64,000 nt of DNA, taken from positions 1 through 64,000 of the IMG/VR virus record IMGVR_UViG_3300031857_000065; one strand, 5' to 3'. Of this stretch, positions 17,553-24,619 are shown piece after piece. The number at the start of each line of letters is the position of its first letter. Position 1 is the stretch's first letter. Under the pieces are notes generated by a model that was not told the origin of the DNA, did no database searches, and was given only the letters and a program-made list of their open reading frames with translations. The translations under genes and the position numbers were made by a program. Source of the DNA: a virus.

Positions 17553-18623
17553 TTATTTTACCTCAACTGAAATCTTCTTTTTCTTTGTTGCTGTCTTACT
17601 CTTATTAGCTTTTGGAAGTTGAGTACTTTGTAATTTTAATTGCGTCTCAGCGATACGCAACTTCAACTCTAACTCCTTCACTTTATTTTCCATTTCTATT
17701 TCTTTGGAATTTACAGCAACTTGCTGGTTGGTCGATTGTGCGTTTTGAGAAGATTCTAGATTACGTTGATCTTGAATCTTTTTTGTCAGTTCCCAGTATA
17801 TAGGCGGCGTTTCAAACTTACCAATTCGTTTATCAACAAATTCCCGTACATTTGGTTTGGTTCTATGCGTGGACTGTTGTTTACCTTCCGCGTTAGTATG
17901 AAATGGACACTTTTTACTTGAAGCAGTTGGATCACCCATAAGCGATCCATCCTTTACTTCAGCCGGATATACTCCTCTAAAGTAGTGTTTCTGCCATACA
18001 TCTGCTGAATGGTGACCCGCTCGTTGTTCGGACATATATTTTAATCTCGAAACATTCCAATTCCAGTAATCATCGTGAAATTCTTTGAATTCTGGATCGT
18101 GGAGCGAACGAATTTCTGCTTCCGTATTATCAAACACCGTCAAGTCGATAGGGAAAATAAGCGCAATAGGATCTCCTATTTTTACTTCAAAAGATCCAGG
18201 TTGTGTAAATCTCCAATTTAGAGTAAAGGAATATCTTAACCAGTGCGCTTCTACTACCCCAGACAATGGTATAACGTTTGGCACAGGTGTGTTCGGTGCA
18301 CCAGTAACGTATAGTCCGTATGGATATTCCATTTGGAATAACCATCCAGCATGCCAAGTTAAGGTACCTTCTCCAAAGTGAGACGATGGAGTTCCATAAC
18401 CATCGTGGTGTTTTATTTTTACACCAGAAGGCGCATTATTTCCATCCCACTCTGCTGTGAAGTGTGCCTCTGACAATATTTCCCACCCAAATGAATTAGC
18501 CATAGATAATGGTAAACATCTGTACGGGTTTTTATTTACTGCATCGTCCATCCAAGGACGTTTAGATCCAGCAGGCTGTAGTCTAAACGGTCTGTCGGAT
18601 GCGGGATATGCTATCATTTTCAT
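17553..18623 (-). CDS. DUF6065-family protein with C-terminal coiled coil
   Basis: A 356-residue protein. Residues 1-260 match the DUF6065 pattern as I know it: an N-terminal RPWMDDAVNKNPYRCLPL, SFGWEILSE, a GTLTWHAGWLF block and a late SSKKCPFHTN Cys-His motif. The remaining 100 residues are a Gln/Glu/Lys-rich coiled coil ending in a very basic tail (KSKTATKKKKISVEVK). The family has no established activity; it often occurs near small-molecule modification genes. The start has an AGAGG site (AAAGAGGTTACTATG). It is the last gene of the modification cluster before the helicase. The lysine-rich tail, unlike the compact N-terminal domain, may bind nucleic acid or a virion surface (inference). 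Confidence 0.65.
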   Translation of the reverse strand: MKMIAYPASDRPFRLQPAGSKRPWMDDAVNKNPYRCLPLSMANSFGWEILSEAHFTAEWDGNNAPSGVKIKHHDGYGTPSSHFGEGTLTWHAGWLFQMEYPYGLYVTGAPNTPVPNVIPLSGVVEAHWLRYSFTLNWRFTQPGSFEVKIGDPIALIFPIDLTVFDNTEAEIRSLHDPEFKEFHDDYWNWNVSRLKYMSEQRAGHHSADVWQKHYFRGVYPAEVKDGSLMGDPTASSKKCPFHTNAEGKQQSTHRTKPNVREFVDKRIGKFETPPIYWELTKKIQDQRNLESSQNAQSTNQQVAVNSKEIEMENKVKELELKLRIAETQLKLQSTQLPKANKSKTATKKKKISVEVK

Positions 18624-18644
18624 AGTAACCTCTTTATTTTAAGT

Positions 18645-19265
18645 TTATTTTAAATCATCTATTTTGATTAATATCATAGATCGATATGGTTCAGACGTAT
18701 CTTCATCAATACAATATATAGGGTTTAAATAAAATGGATTTATTTCCATATTAATTTGTCTAAAATCAGAGTCTAAAATATCTTTATTTTCTATAAGATT
18801 CCTTCTACTACTGGTTAGCAAGTATGTACTTCCACTATTTTTTATGTTCTCTAGGGACTTTTTTATATTCTCATAAGAAAGATGTATAAAACAATCTCGC
18901 ACTATAACTAAATCCTTTTTAGGTAAAGGATCTTCTGTAATATCTAAATGTAGAAATTCATGCTGTGGATAATTTAGTCTGTTGTCATTGACGAATACTT
19001 CGGCAATGTCCGCTCCGACGTATTCGATTCCCGTCAAATTGACTTCTTTCATCCAATGAAAGTCACCACACGGTATGTCTAGAATTGATTTGATATTAAA
19101 TGTATCAAATAATTTTGGCAATGCATTTCTTAAAGGTTTTGTAGATTCTAATGTACTACCACCACCACTTCGAGTTTCTATGCATCCCCACCCATTTGCC
19201 GTTGGATTCATAGCATGTACAGCGTGTATTATAATCTCAAATTCGTGTTTAAGTTTTTCGTTCAT
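18645..19265 (-). CDS. Class I SAM-dependent methyltransferase
   Basis: Start placed at ATG 19265 (MNEKLKHEFE), giving 206 residues, because it overlaps the upstream oxygenase stop as ATGA; a longer in-frame reading to 19316 would run into the oxygenase gene. Motif I ILDIPCGDFHWM (61-72) is a typical SAM-binding loop, followed by EYVGADIAE (motif II) and LVIVRDCFIHLSYENI. The SGGGSTLEST block before motif I is common in methyltransferases of sugar-modification clusters. The acceptor is unknown; given its neighbours (oxygenase, carbamoyltransferases) a glycan or sugar hydroxyl or carboxyl is plausible. Confidence 0.8.
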   Translation of the reverse strand: MNEKLKHEFEIIIHAVHAMNPTANGWGCIETRSGGGSTLESTKPLRNALPKLFDTFNIKSILDIPCGDFHWMKEVNLTGIEYVGADIAEVFVNDNRLNYPQHEFLHLDITEDPLPKKDLVIVRDCFIHLSYENIKKSLENIKNSGSTYLLTSSRRNLIENKDILDSDFRQINMEINPFYLNPIYCIDEDTSEPYRSMILIKIDDLK

Positions 19266-19792
19266 GCAAAACTCCAATGCATGAATAGTTGAACAACATG
19301 CTGGTGTGGTTCGCAAATTAAATCATCACGCCAATGTGTCATTGTTGTTCCTAACATCATACCACCATCACCTCGACCAATATTCAAAGGAACTTGATTA
19401 TTTGTCTTATCAATACACCACAATGGCCATTCCTTATCTAAACTATTAAATAGCGTAATAGACATAGTGTAATCAAGACCTTGACGATCAACGTGTTTGT
19501 GTAAAGTTCCACCATTATAATAAATGCGTCCAAACGAATTAGCGGGAGTCATTTTAACTCCCAACTCGTCTTGCAATCTGTCTGTTAATGATCGCAATGC
19601 GGCCTCAAACTCTGGATGGTTTCCACCATACGAATTATCATAAAACTTTTGGTCACCACCTTCATAAACTAAACGATCTGTAGCTTTCATGTCATACATC
19701 AACTGAGCAAAGTCGTCGCACTGCTGGTGTGTCAGTACGTCTTTAATGTATGCATACCCATGTCGAGCAAAAAATTCTGATTGGTTGTTCAT
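19262..19792 (-). CDS. 2-oxoglutarate/Fe(II)-dependent oxygenase, prolyl-hydroxylase-like
   Basis: A 176-residue double-stranded beta-helix oxygenase. The HxD iron ligands are in LHKHVD (H100, D102); the distal His is either H153 (THWRDD) or one of EPHQH (H163/H165), so the exact ligand set is unsure. Similar short phage enzymes are prolyl 4-hydroxylase-like or sugar-directed. It overlaps its upstream neighbour, a carbamoyltransferase, and its downstream neighbour, a methyltransferase, by ATGA at both ends, so the three are tightly co-translated. The phage also encodes proteins with hundreds of Thr-Pro-Ser units and GT60 enzymes of the kind that glycosylate hydroxyproline, so prolyl hydroxylation is an attractive but unproven role. 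Confidence 0.78.
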   Translation of the reverse strand: MNNQSEFFARHGYAYIKDVLTHQQCDDFAQLMYDMKATDRLVYEGGDQKFYDNSYGGNHPEFEAALRSLTDRLQDELGVKMTPANSFGRIYYNGGTLHKHVDRQGLDYTMSITLFNSLDKEWPLWCIDKTNNQVPLNIGRGDGGMMLGTTMTHWRDDLICEPHQHVVQLFMHWSFA

Positions 19793-21345
19793 AACTGTGA
19801 TCCTCTGTTTTTTTGTATAATATAATCTTCCAATATAACGGCGTCCATCTCTTTACTATCTAGAACTGTGAGTGCTTCTTTATACGTATTCAAAATTGGT
19901 TTTCCTGCCACATTGAACGAAGTATTTAATAATACACCTATTCCAGTTTTATTATGCATTTCTGTTAATAAATTATATAAAAATTCATTTTGTTTTTTAG
20001 TTACAGTTTGTACTCTCGCTGTACCATCCACGTGCACTATTGCTTCTAGTTTATTTTTATATTCATCTTTTACTCTTGGACAAAAACTCATCCAACGGCT
20101 TTCAGTATTCCATTCAAAATATTTGTTAACATCTTCTAGACGGACCACGGGAGCGAAGGGACGATAATATTCTCTACCTTTTACTTTAGCATTCAATATA
20201 TCTTTTATTCCAGTAATAGCAGGATTACACAATATACTTCTATTTCCTAGTGCTCTTGGACCATGTTCACATCTATCTCGTACCACACCTACAATTTTAC
20301 CAGATATAATATAGTCTGCTAATTTAGCGATGTCAAGTACTTGTGCCGATCGTTCGTGTGCAATTCTTATTAATTCATGTCTATCCCATACTACGGGCCC
20401 AGCATATGTACAATCAATTGGTTCTGTTGGTTTGATAGTAGATGCTAATAATCCAACCGCCAACCCACAATCATTTGGATTAGGTGGAACAAATACGTTT
20501 CTAGTTCTAGCAAGTTTGGTATTATTTAATATATTAAGCCCACACCCACCAACTAAAATTAAGGGTAATGAAGGGTATTCCTTTAAAAATGGCGTTATCT
20601 CTTCTTCAAAAAGTTGCTCAAAGACAAATTGATTTGAAGCAGCTAAATCTTTAGCGTCTTGGCCAGTGAATCTAAATTCCTCTGGAATGTCAAGAACCTT
20701 CCTTATTGTAGTCACCGTTTCCGGTATTTTCCCATCATCCCCGCTATTATATATAGTATGTAATTTATTGACGAATTCTTCCGTGGCGTTTCCGTAGTTT
20801 GCAAACCCCATAATTTTTCCGGCGTACACCAAGTTTCCCCAAAACGGTTCTTCCTTTCGTATATCTTCAATATAATGTGCAACCAATCCATATGGAACAG
20901 CTAAATCTCTTTTACCAGAATATATTTTTGTAATACCCGCGCGCTTATCACCTATAAACACATTGAAAAATCCTTCATCTGAACCACCATCAGCTGATAC
21001 TATTAACGCATTACTATATGGGGATTGGTATAATCCAGAGTATGCGTGAGCTGTGTGGTGTGGTAACCATGTGTATTTTTTAGCGGGAAATATTTTATAG
21101 TATTCTTGGTGCACGGAATTATATATTACGCTTTCATATTCCGTTACTCCATATTTTTGATTAAAGTAGTTTTTTATTTCGTGAATCACTGCTATATTAT
21201 ATGGCTCTCTTATGTTATAGTAAAACCATAATGCGCAATTTTTTATTGAAGTAAATCTTTCTACTTCCACTACTTCTAAAAGTTTGTCATCTTTTGATAT
21301 AGCTATTGTTGCATTATGAGAACCAAACATTCCTATATTAAACAT
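19789..21345 (-). CDS. Carbamoyltransferase A (NodU/CmcH family)
   Basis: Start set at ATG 21345 (MFNIGMFGSHNATI), giving 518 residues, the same length as its paralogue at 22122-23681; a longer frame upstream would overlap the preceding gene by 89 bases. Family motifs are PHHTAHAYSGLY (about 95-106), VSADGGSDEGFF, GGCGLNILNN (266-275), EHGPRALGNRSI (360-371) and YYRPFAPV (393-400). These enzymes carbamoylate sugar hydroxyls using carbamoyl phosphate and ATP. It overlaps the GT31-like gene by 8 bases and the oxygenase by 4. Likely adds carbamoyl groups to the glycan made by neighbouring transferases; acceptor unknown. Confidence 0.92.
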   Translation of the reverse strand: MFNIGMFGSHNATIAISKDDKLLEVVEVERFTSIKNCALWFYYNIREPYNIAVIHEIKNYFNQKYGVTEYESVIYNSVHQEYYKIFPAKKYTWLPHHTAHAYSGLYQSPYSNALIVSADGGSDEGFFNVFIGDKRAGITKIYSGKRDLAVPYGLVAHYIEDIRKEEPFWGNLVYAGKIMGFANYGNATEEFVNKLHTIYNSGDDGKIPETVTTIRKVLDIPEEFRFTGQDAKDLAASNQFVFEQLFEEEITPFLKEYPSLPLILVGGCGLNILNNTKLARTRNVFVPPNPNDCGLAVGLLASTIKPTEPIDCTYAGPVVWDRHELIRIAHERSAQVLDIAKLADYIISGKIVGVVRDRCEHGPRALGNRSILCNPAITGIKDILNAKVKGREYYRPFAPVVRLEDVNKYFEWNTESRWMSFCPRVKDEYKNKLEAIVHVDGTARVQTVTKKQNEFLYNLLTEMHNKTGIGVLLNTSFNVAGKPILNTYKEALTVLDSKEMDAVILEDYIIQKNRGSQL

Positions 21346-22120
21346 ATTTTCGTAAAACCTTATTGTGAAATTGTATGTACTCTTCCGTACTACTGATTCT
21401 AAATCTATACGCAAAATACTTTTCATTTGCTATTATGTCATCGACGTAATCTACTAACGGGCCACCGTTATCGCCTAAACTTGTAGCGGATGTTTTTACA
21501 TCTTGATGTACTTCGTCCCAGACGGCATAATTTAATTTATTAAATAGTATTACTCCCACACCAAGATCTTCCATAGATAACGGATACGGTAAAGATAAAT
21601 ATTCTTCTTTATTGTTTACTAATTGTTGTACACAATCTTTTGATAGATAATTAAAACTTCCTCCGCAAAAATAATACTCATTGTTGTACATATTTCGTGC
21701 ACCATCATATTGTTTATCTTTTCTTTCCAGTGAATCTAGAAATTTGTGCATCTTTTTAATATCAAGGTAAGTCGTATTACAAATTCGAACTATATAATCA
21801 AATTCTAAATTATTAAGACACCACTCATATGCTATGATAAGTTTTTGATTACGTGGATCTGTAAGAGGATTGCTTACTACATCTTGTACCCCACACACAA
21901 GAATATTATTACCGTGGTTATCATACATAATCGCAGAACCCTTGGCGGGCGTTCCACTTAAATGTGAATACGGTTTATCTTCTAAATCATAACCTCCGTA
22001 ATAATGAATAACTGTTACGTCTGGGTGTTTTACTCTTGCCCATGTACTTTTTGCTAACGCATCTATTGCATTATATTCAAAATGCCACGTTGATTGGTTT
22101 AGTACTATAATTTTAGTCAT
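21338..22120 (-). CDS. GT31-like glycosyltransferase
   Basis: A 260-residue GT-A-type protein. FDYIVRICNTTYLDIKKMHKFL (central strand-helix region, about 107-128) occupies the place of the DxD strand, with no clean DxD. YYFCGGSFNYLSKDCVQQL (about 149-167) and SMEDLGVGVIL (182-192) match the GG-x-x-Y-x-x-S and E-D-x-x-x-G pattern of beta-1,3-galactosyl/GlcNAc (GT31/Fringe) enzymes. It sits between the two carbamoyltransferase paralogues, with 1- and 8-base junctions, implying a shared glycan substrate. Family is suggested by motif order only. Confidence 0.6.
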   Translation of the reverse strand: MTKIIVLNQSTWHFEYNAIDALAKSTWARVKHPDVTVIHYYGGYDLEDKPYSHLSGTPAKGSAIMYDNHGNNILVCGVQDVVSNPLTDPRNQKLIIAYEWCLNNLEFDYIVRICNTTYLDIKKMHKFLDSLERKDKQYDGARNMYNNEYYFCGGSFNYLSKDCVQQLVNNKEEYLSLPYPLSMEDLGVGVILFNKLNYAVWDEVHQDVKTSATSLGDNGGPLVDYVDDIIANEKYFAYRFRISSTEEYIQFHNKVLRKYV

Positions 22121-22121
22121 A

Positions 22122-23681
22122 TTAATCCTTTTTTATATAATAATTTTCCAAAATCAACCCATCCATTTCCACATTTTCTAGCATCCAGACAGCATCTCTG
22201 TATGTATTCAGAATTGGTTTTCCTGCGATATTGAAGGATGTATTTATTAATACACCGACTCCTGAAAGTCGTTTTACTTCACCTAATAGGTGATACAGAA
22301 AAGAATTTTGCATTTCTGTTACTGTTTGCAATCTAGCCGTGTTATCGATATGTGTGACAGATGGTAAAATTGATCGGTATTCCGTTTTTACTCTTGGGCT
22401 AAATGTCATCCAACGTGCTTCACCTTCCCAATCAAAATAAGTATTTGCATCTTCCAATCTAGTTACGGGTGCAAACGGACGATAATATTCTCTATGTTTG
22501 ACTTTTGCATTTAGTATATCTTTCATACCTACAGTTGGCATGCAAAGAATACTTCTGTTTCCCAATGCCCTAGCCCCGTGTTCAGAACGACCACGAACAA
22601 TTCCAATAATTTTTCCAGAAATTAAATCTTCTGCTAATTTTGTGAAATCTACTTCGGTTGCATTATATTTGTTTACGTACTCATGTAATAAATGTCTATC
22701 CCAAACTTCAGGTCCGATATAAGTGGAATCAAATGCATCCGATGGCTTTAAAAACCCTAACATAAATCCTAAACTCAATCCTCTATCGTCTGGATTTGGC
22801 GTTACATGCGTCTTTGTTAATTTATTTACTTGTGTGTTATTCAGTACATTTAAAGCACATCCACCAGTTAAACATAATTTGTCATCACTACCTATGATAT
22901 CTTTGTATGATAACTTTTCAAACAATTGCTCAAACGCATATTGAGAAGTTCTGACTACATCCACTTCTAACTGGCCAGTTAACTCATCTGGATAACCTAA
23001 TTTTTTATAATTGTTATACTTGTCCTCGTAAGTAGAATGATGTCCTTTGTAGTATTCTAAAAAATTATTTATGTTATTGTGTAAAATTTTACCGTATGCT
23101 GACAATCCCATCAACTTACCCGAATGTACCAGATATCCTTGAAATCTATCTTGTTTGCTCAATGAACTACAATAAAATCCAATTTGTGCATATTTTTCTC
23201 CGATATTATAATCAGGTTCCGTTCTATATAATGTGACTCCATTCTGTCTAGTTGCTTTATAAAAATTAAAACACCCATCATTACCACCACCATCAAAACT
23301 AATAATTGTTGCTTCTTTTAAATTAGTTTGATAAAATGCATTATACGCGTGTCCTTCTTGGTGACCCATCTCTATTAAATTTTTTGCGTTAAAAATATCT
23401 AAAACACTTCCGTGTGCAGACCAATATCCACCCGTGAGTACTTCCAAATCTGTAGGGTTACATATTAGATTTTGGTATTTGTCTGCACCATATTTTATTT
23501 TGAAGTATAGAAGTATTTCTTTTACAGCATGTATAGGATTATGAGTGGTAGGTAGATACCACGTTAAACTTATATTTTTAACGTTTAGCCATCTTTCCAA
23601 TTCCACAACTTCTAGAATTTCATCATCTCGACTTATCGTAAATGACGCATTGTGTCCTGTGTATATTGATAAATTAAACAT
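22122..23681 (-). CDS. Carbamoyltransferase B (NodU/CmcH family)
   Basis: A 519-residue paralogue of carbamoyltransferase A. It has MGHQEGHAYNAFYQ (105-118), SFDGGGNDGCFNF, GGCALNVLNN, EHGARALGNRSI and EYYRPFAPV. The N-terminal MFNLSIYTGHNASF aligns with that of A. The pair has clearly diverged (for example HQEGH for HHTAH), so they probably modify different positions or sugars. It sits just downstream of the GT60 gene at 23694 and one base from the GT31-like gene. Predicted to transfer carbamoyl from carbamoyl phosphate onto a sugar hydroxyl of a nucleotide sugar or glycan. Confidence 0.92.
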   Translation of the reverse strand: MFNLSIYTGHNASFTISRDDEILEVVELERWLNVKNISLTWYLPTTHNPIHAVKEILLYFKIKYGADKYQNLICNPTDLEVLTGGYWSAHGSVLDIFNAKNLIEMGHQEGHAYNAFYQTNLKEATIISFDGGGNDGCFNFYKATRQNGVTLYRTEPDYNIGEKYAQIGFYCSSLSKQDRFQGYLVHSGKLMGLSAYGKILHNNINNFLEYYKGHHSTYEDKYNNYKKLGYPDELTGQLEVDVVRTSQYAFEQLFEKLSYKDIIGSDDKLCLTGGCALNVLNNTQVNKLTKTHVTPNPDDRGLSLGFMLGFLKPSDAFDSTYIGPEVWDRHLLHEYVNKYNATEVDFTKLAEDLISGKIIGIVRGRSEHGARALGNRSILCMPTVGMKDILNAKVKHREYYRPFAPVTRLEDANTYFDWEGEARWMTFSPRVKTEYRSILPSVTHIDNTARLQTVTEMQNSFLYHLLGEVKRLSGVGVLINTSFNIAGKPILNTYRDAVWMLENVEMDGLILENYYIKKD

Positions 23682-23693
23682 AACCGTTTTATG

Positions 23694-24617
23694 TTACAGA
23701 GTCTTAATTTGTTTATTTTTGAAATCTATTCCTGAAAATTGCTCGTACTCATCTAGAGTTCGATGTGTACCCAGACCGTATTTACCCAGATCACCACCTT
23801 CAAATAACCTTCGAAGTCGTTCCATCGCAACTTTATGTCTATACTGTCCAAATTCCGGTGGTAGTACGGTAAAGTGTTTTTTGTTTGGTTCGTTATGTGC
23901 TCTATGCCACGATACTATTCTATCGGGCGTGTATATATCATATCCTTTTGTATACGATCTTACGGCTAAAGCAAATTCTTCACCAGTATAATAATGTAAT
24001 GGATCTTGTTCCACTTCAACTACCCATTGGCCGTCTGAAAATATAAACCCACCATATAGTACGGGGACTCTTACATTTTTATATCCAGTACGCTGTTCAT
24101 TTTCATATCCACCGTATTCAATCCAGTATTGACTAGTTATATTTTTTATTTTAGGTATTTGTATTTTATCCATATCAAATATATTACTAAACAAATAGTC
24201 TATACCATATTCGTCATTTCTAGAGTATGATGGAGATAAATATGAAATTATAGGTTTTGGTGATATGTTTCTTAAATTTTCTATATTTCGTATTAACACG
24301 GAGTCCCAATGTTTTATAACCCGAGTGTGTGAATCTATTTGTAATGCATATCTTTCATTTGCATAATATTTCTGTGCTATATTTCTTGCCCAACAACCAC
24401 CTCTTGATTCTGTCCAATGGTGCAATTCTAAATGTATTGGATACTTGCCGAGTAAATGATTGATGCAGTTTTCATTCGTCTCTGGCTCTTCATCAAATTG
24501 GTGCACTACAGAAAATACTAATCTTTGAGGATTTTCGGCTTTACTAATTAGGTCTAGTATGGTATGTGGTAGTTCATAATCACGAAAACTTGCAATTGCT
24601 ATAAAGATTTTTTCCAT
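23694..24617 (-). CDS. GT60-like (Skp1 GnT1-type) glycosyltransferase
   Basis: A 307-residue enzyme with the PF11397/GT60 pattern: IFIAIASFRDYELPHTILDLI at the N-terminus, ESRGGCWARNI, YALQIDSHTR with the DSH metal motif at 95-97, TGEEFALAVRSYTKGYDIYTP (GEE about 212-214), SWHRAH, and the C-terminal GLGTHRTLDEYEQFSGIDF. GT60 enzymes in eukaryotes add alpha-GlcNAc to hydroxyproline of Skp1. It is single-domain, separated by 2 bases from the three-domain transferase gene and followed by carbamoyltransferase B. The donor here cannot be told from sequence. One of four GT60-type domains in the window. Confidence 0.85.
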   Translation of the reverse strand: MEKIFIAIASFRDYELPHTILDLISKAENPQRLVFSVVHQFDEEPETNENCINHLLGKYPIHLELHHWTESRGGCWARNIAQKYYANERYALQIDSHTRVIKHWDSVLIRNIENLRNISPKPIISYLSPSYSRNDEYGIDYLFSNIFDMDKIQIPKIKNITSQYWIEYGGYENEQRTGYKNVRVPVLYGGFIFSDGQWVVEVEQDPLHYYTGEEFALAVRSYTKGYDIYTPDRIVSWHRAHNEPNKKHFTVLPPEFGQYRHKVAMERLRRLFEGGDLGKYGLGTHRTLDEYEQFSGIDFKNKQIKTL

Positions 24618-24619
24618 TT

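Noticed and set aside
19266-19316. Longer start for the methyltransferase at 18645-19265.
   Set aside because: It would run back into the oxygenase gene; the ATGA overlap start at 19265 matches the coupling seen elsewhere in this cluster.
21346-21426. Longer N-terminus for carbamoyltransferase A.
   Set aside because: The extra 27 residues are absent in its paralogue and overlap the preceding gene; MFNIGMFGSHNATI aligns with the paralogue's start.
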